DNA of 64,000 bases from Plantago ovata (GCA_028274465.1 CM051458.1:21901566-21965565), one strand, 5' to 3'; numbered from the stretch's first letter, positions 23,776 to 36,201 are shown. Numbers and translations are program-made. The notes: a model not told the origin generated them from the letters alone.

Positions 23776-25379
23776 TGTTGGTCCCTTTAAACAACAAGAA
23801 AAGACTAGAGGAGGGGGGGGGGGGGGTGAATAGTCTTTTCAAACTTTCGTCGTTTAAAACTTTCTCAGCAAGTGCTTATTAATTTTCAGTAATGAGTTTG
23901 CTGATACTTAACTTTCTCAGCAAGCGTAAGTTACTTTGCAGTAACTGGGTTTGCTGATACTTAAAATCAGAGAGCGGAAGTATTTGATACAATAAGTACT
24001 TTTTCAGTAAATAAAGATTTCAGCAAGTGATGTGAGTGACAGTGTACAGATAGATATGATTTGCTGAAAACCAAATACAGTAAGTAAATCACACAAACAC
24101 TTTTATAGTGGTATCCGAGAGTGGCGTAATCTCTCAACTAATCCACTTTGTCCTTTCTAGGACTGAATCCACTAAGATAAGATTGAGGTTCCTTACAACA
24201 CCTATCTAGAGCGATTCAAACAGAAACCAAAGCACACTTGCTTCGTCTCCAACCTAATCTAGAGAACGCAACCTTGTTCTCCACCAAACTTGGTACTTTT
24301 AATCAGCAAAACTATGCTCGATTAAGTTCCCCCTGAATATCACGCCTGAAAGGGTGTATTTTCAGTTAGAGAGGTTCGGGATGAGATAACTTTATTATAA
24401 CTTATTCAGTTACAACAAGTAATATAAGAAACACAACTTTGAATACTTTGCAGTAAACAAGTTTGATTGTTTCTGGTGTCAAGACTTGTTCTTGTTCAAA
24501 AGAATGAAAGAACACTTAACTAATTTCTTAGTAGTGTAAATTCTACTTCTTCACAAGTAGCTTTTTCAAGTTTTAAGTCTTGGAACGGATCAATGGCAGT
24601 AAGACTATTGAAGGGTATGTGAGTTTAAGCACAAGTGAGAGTATGATCACGTTGTTGACACACTTCAACTCTTTGCCGGATGACCTCTATTTATAGTGAA
24701 AATAAGGAGCCGTTTGAATTTCAAATCCTAAGGCTTTTGTTCCTTAAAATGTCACTATCTTGCTTTTGTACTTTCAACAGCATCCTTGTTGTCTTCTAGT
24801 CTTCATGTCCTTCGCGTGCATGCTTTGCATTTAATGTTTATTTGAATAGAATTCAAACCGTAACATTGGAGCGCAAATGCAAATACTTTCAGCAAGAGGT
24901 CACATATGTTCCATCAGCAAGTGGTCAGTCTCAGTTTCAACAAGCACAACCTACTCTGTCGTTCTGATTTTTACTTATGCAAGCTGTTGCTGAAGTTTCC
25001 ACTTTCTGAGGAACATGTGTCTTTGTAGATACCAGTCTTCAGAATTCTTCTAGTCTTCAGATCTTCGAATTCTTCAAGTCTTCAGATCTTCAAAATCTTC
25101 AAGATTCTGAGCGGTTCTAAATGCTTCAATAGTTTGTTTGTAAAAACAAAGTACATCATCAGCAAATGCTTCAATAATTTGTATTTCTTTCAGAAAACAA
25201 GATACATCATAAGCTTTACAACCAACCTATCTAGCACCTATTCTAAGTCTTCAGCAAACGTTCCTCTTTTACAATGTCCTTAAAATTCTAAATTCCTATG
25301 GACCTTAAGAGTACTAGTTACTGGACTTTCCTTAATTTAGCATGGTTAATTGCACATCAAAATTACAAGTTTTCTAACA
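23776..25379 (-). repeat. 3' LTR of the copia element (1604 bp), copy A
   Basis: On the minus strand it runs TGTTAGAAAACTTG to GGGACCAACA. A TATA box (TATAAATA, minus strand, 24695-24688) marks the likely promoter, giving a long R-U5. A variable G-run lies at about 23810-23826. The word CAGCAA recurs, and a 25020-25105 stretch is built from repeated GTCTTCAGATCTTC-like units. Confidence 0.93.
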
Positions 25380-25380
25380 A

Positions 25381-25394
25381 ATTTCCCCCTTTTT
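25381..25394 (-). other. Polypurine tract of the copia element, copy A
   Basis: Minus-strand AAAAAGGGGGAAAT lies 1 nt from the LTR start TGTTAG, the normal place for plus-strand priming in reverse transcription. Confidence 0.85.
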
Positions 25395-27409
25395 GATGTT
25401 AGCAGTCCATGGCTAAATTAATTGTTACCCTTTTAGAGGTTTCTGATGTTGAATAAATCAGTTGATTAATGCAAGCATACTTGAATAAATAAACAGTAAG
25501 CATAAGTAAATTGCATAATCAAAAACCAATAAGAGTCGAAAGTTTCATTGCTGATAGTTATCTTTCATAAGTTTACAAGAAGTAGCAGAGATAACTTAAA
25601 TAGAATCAGCAAACAAAACTTTAACAAAAACTATTACAGAGAATTAAGCACTTCCAGAAGATTTTCTCAAAATCTCTCTTACACTCTTCTCAGCAAGTGC
25701 AGTAAATTCAACACAGTCCTTTTCGTAGTTTTCCAGAAGCCTACGGACTTGTAGTTGAAGAATTCTTGCATGTTTGCAGGCAGTATGATGATGCTTCTCA
25801 GCATTCATTTCCATGTAGTGAGTTACCCACAAATGCATGCCCCAATTGCTGGCATGGAGAAGCTGTGTATCTGAAATGCTTTTAGGATGAATCTTTCTTA
25901 GCCAGAGAAGATCTTCTTCTTGATCCTTAGCAGTGAGATAGAAATACTCATAAGGAATCAATCCAAGTCTCTTCTTTGTTTTCTTGGTTACTGGGTCAGA
26001 GTAATAAGCAATGCCAGGTGGTTTTATCAAATTTGGTTCTTGTTTAGAAGTCTTACCAATGGCAGTTCTTCTTATTGAGACCTCAAGATTCAACCATTTC
26101 CCAGCAACGTTTCTTGGGAGGGATTCTTCCCTTTGTTTCCTTTGGACCTTGAGCTCAATCCATTTGAACATTTGGTTCAATATGGTTGTAGGAAAGAACT
26201 CATTCACCAGCAAATCTTCCAGCTTTAAGATCTAGCAACCATGAATGTTTCTGATCACATTCTGAGTGGTTTCATCATTGCTGGTCTTTGTATATTCAAT
26301 GTCGGAGCCAATAGCAATGCTGGCCAACCTCTTTTCTTCCTGTCTTTGCCTTCTTCTTCTTGATTTTGCATTGTCTTGATCTCTTGCTGAAGAGTCAGAC
26401 GAGAAATGCTTTGAATGGCCAGACGGAGTTAAGGCTGTTAAGGGTCTAGCTCTTATGGCTTGAGCTATTGTCTGATTGTCATCATCTTCATCATCTTCAT
26501 TCAGATTTTGATGACTTTCAGTATGGCAAAAATCTTGAGTTTCAGCAGCAGTTTTTCTCTTTTTGGTACTTGCTGAATTCAACTCAGATTCTGCTTTCCT
26601 TTTTGAACTTTGCTCTCTTTCAGCAAGAGGTTCCAAGGGCAGTGGCTCGTCAACAGTAGGAGGGTTTGGTTTCTCTTCTGGTATTTTTCTTTTCCCCTTA
26701 GACATGGATTGCAACATCGGAGTGATGTGCAAAGAATAGAACTCATTGCAATTTTCAGCAAGAGTGCTTAAGCTGTTTACTTCATGATGATTTGTTGCTG
26801 ATCAGAAGTCATTTTTGGCAACTCCTGTTGAATACTCACCATGTTCTCTTCATGTCGTTTTTCTGTTGCGGCCTTATCATCCATGAAATTCTGAGCCTTC
26901 ACGAGAGCGGTCTTTGCTAGCTTGAGTGCTTGATTTACATCTTCTTCATAACTCTTGTGATAAGACTGATGTCTTTTTGAGCTATTGTTAGAGTAGTAGT
27001 GCGTCTCAGCACTATAGCCAATATTTTTCCAAAATCAAGCGGGCTCTTAGCAAGCAATGCCTCATCTCCTGCTTTGCAGGCATCATGGACTTTCTTTAGT
27101 GCCAAAATTCTAGGAGTAAACTCAACTCTTGGGAACGGAACTAGGTTTGGAGTCAAGGAATGAATTTTCAGTTCTGAAGCAAACTGATCATCCTTTATCA
27201 GCAATTCTCCTCTTAGACCATCGTCTAGATCATTTATAATCAGGAGGAGGAATCTGAACCACTTTGGGGTCTCTTTTGGATTGTTCATCCTCATTTGCTG
27301 ATAAGTCATCGTCATCCTCAGATTCATCAAGGTCAGCAACCTTGAACCTAAGTCAGCAGCTTCACTTCCTTTTGGTGAGTGGTTGCTGATGCAACACTTC
27401 AACTCAACA

Positions 27410-27530
27410 ACTGGAGTTTCAGCAGTAGTTAGTTTTAATTGAGTTTGAGACTCAATTACTGGAGTTTCGCAGTAGTTAGTTTTTAATTGAGTTTGAGACT
27501 CAATTACTGGAGTTTCGCCAGTAGTAAATG
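27410..27530 (-). repeat. 48-bp tandem repeat in the copia extra gene
   Basis: Units 27410-27457 and 27458-27505 with a partial third copy to about 27530. The minus strand encodes a 16-residue repeat containing TPVIESQTQLK. Confidence 0.8.
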
Positions 27531-30179
27531 GAAGGGAGGGACTTCCTTTGGTCTTACTCCTGAAGATTGACCAATTCTAGATCCGGCGTATGCCTTGCAT
27601 GGATCAAAGACTGTTTCTGTAGAGCGCGTTGGTAATCTTCATCCAATTCATCATCATCATCAAGGTTTGCATCAGTGACCTCGGCATCAGAAATTGGACT
27701 CTTGCCATTTTTCAAGGCAGCCCTTTTTCTGGCATACACTTCTTCAGTATCAGCACCTTGTACAGGTGCTTGATTTTCAGCAGCAGGACAGGTTGAGATT
27801 CATGCTGAGGTTGTGGTTGTTCAGCTTGCTGATTGTCTTGTTGAGTATTTTCAGCAACTGTCAACTTAATCCCCAGCATCAGGACTTGGACCTTGATTGT
27901 CATCATCGTCGTCTTCTTGTCCTTGGAATCTTTCCCTTCATCATCACTGGGATCAGTGGGAATGTTCTCATCTTCTTCCTCTTCATCATCATCGGTCAGA
28001 ATTCTAACTCGAGGTGCTTGTAAAAGCAACACTTGTCACTTCCTCTTCCTCATTGATTTTGTGGGGATCAGCCACCACGGGTACAAAGAAACCCTTGAGC
28101 ATCATAGCTTGTTCAGCTGGAGAGGACTCTTGAATTTGGCCTTCATATTCTCTCTGATTTGAGCAATCAGATTCAGCTCATTTGCTGAGAATATCATTAC
28201 TTCAGAAGGAGGAGTGGAGTGAACGAACGTCTCGAGCTCAGCAGAGAAGATCTCTTTTTCTCGTTTGAAAGATGAAGATGGAGATCAGAGAAATCCATTC
28301 GCCTGTATCTTTGCCAGTTGCTGACGGACTTAGCAACTCTTGACAAAGTTGTTCGCTTGAAGTTCAAGTACAGTTCCTCAGAACTCACTTGTGGATCTTC
28401 AGTGATGAGCACCACTTCAGTGGTCTCTTTTGAGCCTGAAAAAGAGAAATTTAGATCAGGATTGGGTTTGGATAATTGCTTTAGAGTTCAAACTGAAACA
28501 TGAATTACCTGCTGAGATTCAGCAAGCTCATGTTGTACAATTCCATTCCTTGAGGAGCTTGAATAGCATCCTCCATTTGTTCATCCTGAAATAAATTTGA
28601 GTTAGATACAAGTACTAAGCTGTCAAACTTAGTTTTATTACCAAAAACATTAACTACCTGCTGAGCAGGGGTGTTGATTCTAGTGCAGAGCTTCAGCAAC
28701 CATCTGACTTGCATCTTGAGAAGTCTGTAGAGATAATATAATATTAGCAAAAGAATAAGTTTCAGAATTTGAAGTTTTACTGATGGTTGAATTATCTACC
28801 TGCTGAAGAAGGACAGGTGTGGCTCAGTCCTTTCAGCATTAACAGTTTCTTCATTTCCGGACTGTTTCTTCAGCAGAACTTCTTGTTTTGCTCTGTTTGA
28901 GAAAGCTGCGCGGTTTCAGCAATCTCCCTTGTCTCTGAAATGACAAGTTGAGCAGAAGCATCTTGACCTTTAAGCTCACTGCTTGTCATGAACATCAATG
29001 GATTTGTTGGTTGATTCTTCAATCTCCAACTCCATTTGTGGCTTATAGCTTCCAGTACAAGCTGGACTTTGTCAATTGATGTCTTGGGTGAACTTGGGCA
29101 GTATTCTCAGCATCACGAGATGCGTCGTTGAATAGTGCTTCTTGTGTTTCAGCAACTTCTGGAACTTGAACCATTGCTTCTCAGCAACTGGTTCTTCAGC
29201 AACCGGGGTTTCACAACTGATGAGTTTGCTTGTTCAGCAACCATCTTTTCAGCAGCATCAGCAAGTGCCGCATTTTGCAGATCAGCAGCATATCACTTGC
29301 TGGTTCCAGAGTTAATCATTTGGATTATCTACAAGTAGATATCTGGGACTTGGGCAGGAATTTCATTCCACTGCCTTGTGGTCTGTTCTCAGTGAAGGTC
29401 AACGTTGAGTCGATCATTGAAGGCTTCCGCAAACACTTCAATGTTGCTGACATAGGCTTCAGTAACACCTTGTCAACATCTACTGGCAAATGCGTTTCAG
29501 CATTTGTCTGGGAATTGTCTGAGAGGTCATGGACAACAGGAACTGACTTGCGAGCAATGTTTTCTTCCTTGTGTTGCCTGTCCTTTTCCCTTTTGGTACG
29601 GGGTTTGCTGATGACGCTGCATCTGAGTGTCATCATCAGCTTTCCTCTTTTTCTTGTTAGATTTCTTCCAGTTTCCCAGAGGCGTCAGTAGTTGCATTTT
29701 CAGCAACGGCTGGTGTACACGTACCTTATTGATCAACTACAGCAGTTCAGTTTCATCTTTGTCACCACCATCTACACAGTTTCATCTCTAAGTTGCTGAG
29801 TGGTGACATCTGCAGCTGTTGTATACCTTTCTTTCTGGCTTGTGCTGACAACATTTGCAGCTGTTGTCTTCTTTGATTTTTCTAGTTTCTTGCCAGCAGT
29901 CTTAGGTACATCCTGCTTGTAGAAGATCTTCCCACATTGCATACAGACTTCTTGATTGGCAATGGGTTTTCAGCTGAACCTGAAATAGTCAAGGATGTAG
30001 CATATCTTTATTCCATACATAACTGAAAGGAAGGTGAGACCTTGTTTGTCTTCTACCTTACTTGTGAACTTAGTAACACAATCAACAGCCTGTTGAAATG
30101 TACTTAGCCCAGTTAAGTTTCGTTTCTGTTTTATTTTCATGGATATGCATGCAGCAGCGGCATCTTCTTAGGCCTACCT

Positions 30180-31141
30180 GGTCTATTCCTCCAACTTGGG
30201 AGCCAAAACTTTTATCAGTAGCTACTAGACCAAGTGAATGGCAGAGATGCTTTCTCTTAACGTGCTTTGTCCCAAGTCACGGGAGCAATCTCGCCTTTCT
30301 TCATTTTCTCATTTTGACGTCACTGTAGAAGCTTCATTTCTTCGTCAGTGGCAGTGACGTCATCTTCAGTTCAGTGGTTGGAATCTGAAATATTTCCGCT
30401 AAATCGTCCATTTCAGGACGATTTGCGTGTTCTGAACTGTAGTAAAGATCACTTTTTCAGTGACTCCTTTACTATCAGTAAGGACTGGATTTCTGCATTG
30501 TTGTAGAATTCCATTGTATCTATCATGCTCACTTGCTTAGTGCGAGCAATATAAAGTTCATGAGGCCTTGTTGCTTGATAAACTAAGCGCCTCCTCATTC
30601 TCATCATGGAATTCTTGGTCATAGAAGTACCTAAGTACTTCCCTTTGCAAAACCACCCCATTGCTTACATCTCACTTTGCAGTGTCAAGATTGATGAGGC
30701 ATAGGTTTTTCCGATATTCTATCATTTTTCAACACACTTTCATTGTGTTTGTTGCCGGAGTAGTCACCGGAGCAGTGCGATCCAGCACTGTCTACCTTAG
30801 ATGACTTTGAGGATTAGAGACTGTCCTTGGTGCCATTTCTTTATAGAGAAGAAAATGTGTACGAAAAGAGATAGTTGGCTTTTGACCGGAGGTAATGATT
30901 CGGCAAATTTTGCAGAGAAAGAAATGAGTAAAGAATTTTGTGATTTCCCTCTAACTCCTTCTTATATAGTGTCTCTGATGTGTGAAAAAACTCAATCGAT
31001 TTGAGCTCTCAGCAAGGGTAAAACAGAGAAACATAGGCGTTAGTGGACCTTGCATTGAATGCGTAGTGGCCCACGAACTAAAACCGGCAGAGCACGCTCT
31101 CTCGCTTTGTTTGTTAACCGTTAGATTAGTAACTCCTTTGT
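30180..31141. repeat. Left flank of the N gap, duplicated on the right side
   Basis: From GGTCTATTCCTCC at 30180 to the gap, this sequence matches 31242 to about 32236 in the same orientation, with many single-base indels and substitutions. It looks like the same locus read twice. Confidence 0.9.
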
Positions 31142-31241
31142 NNNNNNNNNNNNNNNNNNNNNNNNNNNNNNNNNNNNNNNNNNNNNNNNNNNNNNNNNNN
31201 NNNNNNNNNNNNNNNNNNNNNNNNNNNNNNNNNNNNNNNNN
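31142..31241. other. Assembly gap (exactly 100 N)
   Basis: A run of 100 N, the conventional unknown-length scaffold gap. Both sides carry the same roughly 1-kb sequence, so the true gap is probably a contig overlap rather than missing DNA. Confidence 0.95.
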
Positions 31242-32236
31242 GGTCAATTCCTCCAACGGGGAGTCAGAACTTTATCATAGCATAGCAGAGCTACTAGACC
31301 AAGTGATGGCAGAGATGCTTTCTCTTAACGTGCTTTGTCCAGTCACGGGAGCTATCTCGCCTTTCTTCATCTTTGCATTTCTGACGTCACTGTAGAAAGC
31401 TTCAATTTCTTTTCTTCGTCAAGGCAGTGACGTCATCTTCAGTTCCAGTGGTTGGAATCTGAAAATCTCCGCTAAATCAGTCCATTTCAGGACGATTTGC
31501 GTGTTCTGAACATAAGTAAGGATCACTTTTTCAGTGACTCCATTACTGTCTGTAAGGGACTGGATTTCTGCATTGTTGTAGAATTCCATATATCAATCAT
31601 GCTCACTTGCTTAGTGCGAGCAGAGATAAAGTTCATGAGCCTTGCTGCTTGATGAACTCAAGCGCCTCTTCATTTGGTCATCAAGTTCTTGTTCATAAAG
31701 TACCTAATGTACTTTTCTTTTGCAAACCCTCCCCATTGCATCAACATCTCACACTTTGCAGTGTCAAGATATGACGGAGGCATAGGTTTTACAGTGATTC
31801 GGTCGTTTTTCAACACAACTTTCGTTGTGTCTTGGGTCCAGAGTAGTCACCGGAGCAGTGCGTGTTTCAGCACTGTCAACCTTTGACGATTTTGAGGACT
31901 TAGATGACTGTCTCTTGGGAGCCATTTCTTATATAGAGCAAGAAAGATTGTACGAAAAGAGATAGTTTGCTTTTTGACCGGAGGTACAGTAGTTTCAGGC
32001 TAGAATTTGCAGAAAGGAAATGTGAGTTAAAGAATTTTGTCATTTCTCTAACTCCTTCTTTTATAGTGTCTCTGGTGTGTGAGAAACTCAATCGATTTGA
32101 GTTCTCAGCAAGGGTAAAACAGAGAAACACTGGAGATAGTGGAGCCTTTGCATTGAATGCGTAGTGGCCCACTAACTAAAACCGTCAGAGCACTCTCTCT
32201 CTTTGTTTTGTTAGCCGTTAGATTAATAACTCCTTT
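31242..32236. repeat. Right flank of the N gap, second copy of 30180-31141
   Basis: Begins GGTCAATTCCTCC straight after the Ns and repeats the left flank, including the extra-gene start codon at 31925 (counterpart at about 30836). This copy has fewer disruptions. Confidence 0.9.
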
Positions 32237-32448
32237 TAATCAATGGCCACGATTGAATTTCATGTCATGATTATTGCGAGTTTATCTGTGCCAGCTTAAC
32301 GTCACAAATTGATTTTACCGAGTAATAAGGATAGATTGCTTGCTGAAATAGACAAGAATCTTTTCAGCGAGTTTGAATTACAATCTAGATACTTGCTGAA
32401 AGTTCCCCTTACTTAGATATCTCATATTTTCTAAGTTAAAAGATATTT

Positions 32449-32805
32449 CTGATTTCCCGTATCAGTAAATTCTTTTTGCACTTGAGACATCCTTTGGTAA
32501 ATCTGAGAGATGAGTTTTGCTCTTTTTCTGAATTCCCGTCTCAGAAAATTCCTTTGATACTTGAATACCTGTTTCAGTATCTTTTGATTGTCTGAGTACC
32601 CGTCTCAGCAATCCTTAAGTTCTTTCACTTACTGAGTTCCTGTCTCAGCAAGTGATCAAGTTTCCTAACAAATACCTGTTTTGAAGGAATTACTTGCTGA
32701 ATGCCTGTTTCAGCAATCATGTTGTGACTTATCATTTCTTAGAGAAATCAGTGACTTGGTCTTTTGGACAGGAATACTTTGGCTTGCTGAATACCTGTTT
32801 CAGCA
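32449..32805 (-). other. Array of seven short hairpins with a common 7-nt loop
   Basis: Plus-strand loops fit TNCCYGT and are each bracketed by a self-complementary stem. Hairpins lie at 32449-32465, 32524-32548, 32561-32577, 32592-32608, 32632-32648, 32694-32716 and 32785-32805. Inner stem triplets are GAT/ATC, GAA/TTC and GAG/CTC in different copies, so pairing is kept while bases change. The longest perfect stem is 8 bp (TTGCTGAA with TTCAGCAA). In element RNA the loop reads ACRGGNA. The array fills the spacer between the RNase H stop and the extra gene. A role in expressing or packaging element RNA is inference. Confidence 0.8.
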
Positions 32806-32823
32806 TTCTGCCAAGTGTATCCT

Positions 32824-34387
32824 TTATTGAGGTAGTTCAATCAATCCAAGGTTATACCTTAGCATTGCGAACCTATTATCCGGTAGGGGCTTGGTAAAGA
32901 TGTCAGCAAGCTGATCTTCAGTACCTACTTTCACAACCTCAATATCACCTTTTTCCACATGATCTCTAATGAAATGATGTCTAATATCAATGTGCTTGGT
33001 CCTAGAGTGAAACTTAGGATTTTGCGTAATTGCAATAGCACTTGTATTATCACAAAAGATTGGTGTTTTCTTTGCAGAAATACCATAATCTCTTAATTGT
33101 TGCTGAATCCATAGGATTTGAGCTGTGCAACAACCAGCTGCAATGTATTCAGATTCAGTAGATGAATTGGCGACACACGTTTTGCTTCTTGCTGAACCAT
33201 GATATTAATCTAGTACCCAAAAACTGACAAGTTCCAGAGGTACTTTTTCTATCAAGAGTTGATCCACCATGATCAGCATCAGAATAGCCAACCAATTCAA
33301 GTCCAGAATCTTTTGGATACCATAATCCAACATTGACTGTACCTTTAACATATTTCAGTATTTTAATTGCCTTTTTGTAGTGTGATTCTCTTGGATCCGA
33401 TTGGAATCTTGCACACACACAAACAGCATACTGAATGTCAGGTCTACTTGCTGTTAAATACAACAAGGAACCAATGAGCTTCCTATACTTGTGTTCTTCA
33501 ACACTTTTGTCCTCTTTAGTATAGCCCAATTTGGTACCAACACTCATAGGGATCTTTTCAGGTTTTCATCCTCTTTGATCCTAAACTTTATGAGCATTTC
33601 TTTCGCATACTTTGCTTGATTTATGAATATTCCATCTTTGAGTTGCTTGACTTGCAACCCTAGGAAATAATTCAATTTTCCCATCATACTCATTTCAAAC
33701 TTATTTGTCATGAGTTTGGCAAAATCATCACAAAGTTGCTTGTCCTTAGATCCAAAAATTATGTCATCCACATAAATTTGAACTAAGATTAATTTACCAT
33801 CATGGTTCATGGTAAAAAGAGTTTTGTCAACTTCCCTTTCTTGAAACCATTTTCCAGCAAGAACTTAGCTAAGGTATCATACCATGCTCTTGGTGCTTGC
33901 TTTAGACCATATACAGCTTTCTGAAGCTTATACCATCTTGGTTCTGAGGGAAGTTCAAAGCCAGGGGTTGTTCTAGGTAGACTTCTTCAGCAAGTTCACC
34001 ATTTAAGAATGCACTCTTAACATCCATTTGGTAAACAATGAAGTCATTGTGAGCAGCAAAGGCCAAGAAAAGCCTAATTGCATCCAATCTTGCAACTGGA
34101 GCGTAAGACTCATCATAGTCCAATCCTTCAGTCTGACAGTAACCTTGAGCAACTAAGCGTGCTTTGTTTCTTGTTACTTCACCAGACTCGCTCAGCTTGT
34201 TTCTGAACACCCACTTTGTACCAATAGCTTTCTTATCTTCAGCAAGTGGCACAAGTTTCCAGACTTTTTCCTTTCAAATTGATCCATTCTTCTTGCATTG
34301 CCTTTATCCATTCAGAATGCTTCAAAGCTTCTTCTATGGTTTTAGGTTCAATTTCTGAAACAAAGCAAGAGAATAAAGATTCTACTT
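32824..34387 (-). pseudogene. Copia reverse transcriptase and RNase H (frameshifted)
   Basis: Reading order on the minus strand: [15 protein letters not shown] and [15 protein letters not shown] (RT start, about 34250-33900), then the catalytic YVDDIIFGS in 33810-33544, then the RNase H region with YSDADHGGSTLDRKSTSG. After a frameshift at about 33190 come STESEYIAA, FCDNTSAIAI and DIFTKPLPDNRF, ending at a TAA at 32824-32826. At least three frameshifts separate the blocks (about 33870, 33545 and 33190). It would copy element RNA. Confidence 0.9.
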
Positions 34388-35730
34388 CTACGACAGTTGC
34401 TTCTTCAGCAAGTCCTGAGTAGCTTTGGATCTAGTCACTTGGCGTTTATTAATATCGCCAATCATATCCGTAGAGGGATGATCTCTAATCCATTTATTAA
34501 CAGGTTTCCTGTTTGTTGGATCAGGATATGTTTGCTCATCAGCATGTGACTCTTCAGTATGTACTTGTTCAGTACTACTGGGAATTTGTGTCTCTGCTGA
34601 GATTTGTTCGTCAGCAACTGCTTGTTCAGCATTGCTGGGTTGAGGTATTTCATCAGCAGGCACTGGAGATTGCGTAATTTCAGCAACTTCCGGAGCAACC
34701 GCATCTTTTGCTGGAAATTCTTTGTCGTGAACTATATTTATCTTGTCATGACTCGGGGGAGGAGAGTCATTGTCAGAATCATCATTTAGTTCAATTGACT
34801 TGATTTGCCTAGCATCAGATTCAGTTCTTTGCTCATGTATGATTAGCTTTTTCATACATTCTGATATTTCTTCTTCAGCAGGCACACCTTGTGACTTTTC
34901 GTAGAATACAACATGCACAGATTCTTCAATCTTTTGTGCCTTTTTGTTGTAAACTCTATAAGCTTTACTATGCAAGGAGTAGCCAAGAAATATCGCTTCG
35001 TCTGCCTTTGGTTGAAATGTTCTTAGGTATTCTCTACCATTGTTAAGAACGAAACACTTGCAACCAAATACTCTTAGATGAGTGATGTTAGGAGGTCTTC
35101 CAACAAACAATTCATAAGGAGTTTTGTTGTATTCCTTAGTAATCAAACATCTATTTTGAGTATAGCAGGCGGTATTAATCGCTTCAACCCAGTAAGCCTC
35201 ACTTATTTCAGTGTCAGCAAGCATTGTTCTTGCGGCTTCTTTCAGGGTACGATTCTTCCGTTCAGCAACACCATTTTGCTGTGGTGTTCTTACTGAGGAT
35301 AACTGATGTTGAATACCTTTTAAGGTACAATACTCAGTTATGTACTGGTTTACAAACTCAGTACCATGGTCTGTCCTTATGACTTTTACCTTGTCATTTT
35401 TCATGACTTCAAGCTTATTCAGCAAGTTAGGTATTTCAGTCTTGGTTTCAGATTTGTGCTTGATGAATACTACCCAAGTGAATCTTGAATAGTCATCTAC
35501 CACGACCAGACCATACTTCTTACCAGCATAGCTTGTTGAAGAAGATTCAAACAAGTCCATGTGTAAGAGTTGTAAAGGTTTTGTAGTTGACGGTACTGCC
35601 TTGTTCTTGAAAGAAGATTTGGTTTGCTTTCCTTGCTGACATGCATTGCAAACACCATCCTTCTTAAAAGTAACCCTAGGTAATCCAACAACAAGTGCCT
35701 TTTTAGACAGCTTATTCAGCGTCTTGAAGT
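34388..35730 (-). pseudogene. Copia integrase (catalytic triad visible)
   Basis: A 390-codon open block (35560-34388) carries the integrase core: VVVDDYSRFTWV, IRTDHGTEF and PQQNGVAERKNRTL provide the D, D and E residues. The C-terminal part has the copia-typical HLRVFGCKCFV and DEAIFLGYSLHSKAYRVYN, then a long Pro/Glu/Thr-rich linker toward RT. The zinc-finger part lies upstream at about 35694-35560 in another frame. This is the best-preserved part of the element. Confidence 0.92.
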
Positions 35731-36201
35731 TTAGATGACTTGTTCGTTTATGCCATAACCATGCTTTTTCAGCAAGGCAATCATGATCTGAGACAAGGCA
35801 TTTTCAACGTTTGTTGAAGACCAATCAACGGTGTACAAGCCTCCTGATCTTCTTGCAATCATTATAACCTTTTTAGTCTCAAAATCTACAAGTTTACATT
35901 CATCACTTTTAATTTCGATGAAGTATCCTTTGTCAGCAAATTGACTCATGCTGAAAAGGTTAAACTTAAGATTTTTGACATAAAGAACTCCAGAAATGGT
36001 TATGCATCCTAACTTCACATCACCATAGCCTTTTGTAGATCCGGAGCCTCCACCAGCAAACCTTATTGTTGGACCTTTAGACCACCGTCTATAGTTTATA
36101 AGGTTATTCTTGTTGCCCGTCATGTGCTTTCCACAACCACTATCAAAGTGCCAGATTGCATCGTTTGTCTCCGTGGCTGCAGTCTGCAATATCAAGAGCA
36201 A
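35731..36201 (-). pseudogene. Copia protease and pre-integrase region
   Basis: WHFDSGCGKHMTG carries the aspartic protease DSG motif. LKFNLFSMSQ and GGLYTVDW are typical of the protease end and the gag-pre-integrase segment. It lies between the gag tail and integrase. The family processes Gag-Pol in the particle. Confidence 0.85.

Larger units (their letters stand above)
11603..26478 (+). repeat. Direct segmental duplication, copy A
   Basis: Base 11603 onward is nearly identical to 47876 onward, in the same order and orientation, through to 26478, which aligns with the last base of the window (64000). Differences are mostly single-base indels in homopolymers, a few substitutions, and one 1.24-kb insertion present only in copy B. 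The left limit is set by the gypsy LTR, so the true duplication may extend further left beyond that element. Confidence 0.95.
25644..31925 (-). pseudogene. Extra gene of the copia element, intron-containing and heavily decayed (unknown function)
   Basis: The minus-strand ATG at 31925 opens a basic Ser/Lys-rich start (MAPKRQSSKSSKSSK), and the reading ends at 25644 after a 189-codon block. Between them are many frame-shifted blocks rich in Glu, Gln, Ser and Thr, such as 26232-26732 and 26935-27402. Short GT-AG introns are evident at 28436-28508, 28586-28657, 28725-28799 and 29980-30061 (72-82 nt). A 48-bp unit (16 residues, TPVIESQTQLK) repeats at 27410-27530. No signal peptide or membrane segment is visible, so I do not call it envelope. 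Position after RNase H matches the extra ORF of SIRE-like elements. The 100-N gap and its duplicated flanks lie inside. Confidence 0.6.

Noticed and set aside
25644..31925. Envelope protein of the copia element
   Set aside because: No signal peptide, fusion segment or membrane anchor is visible; position alone is not enough.
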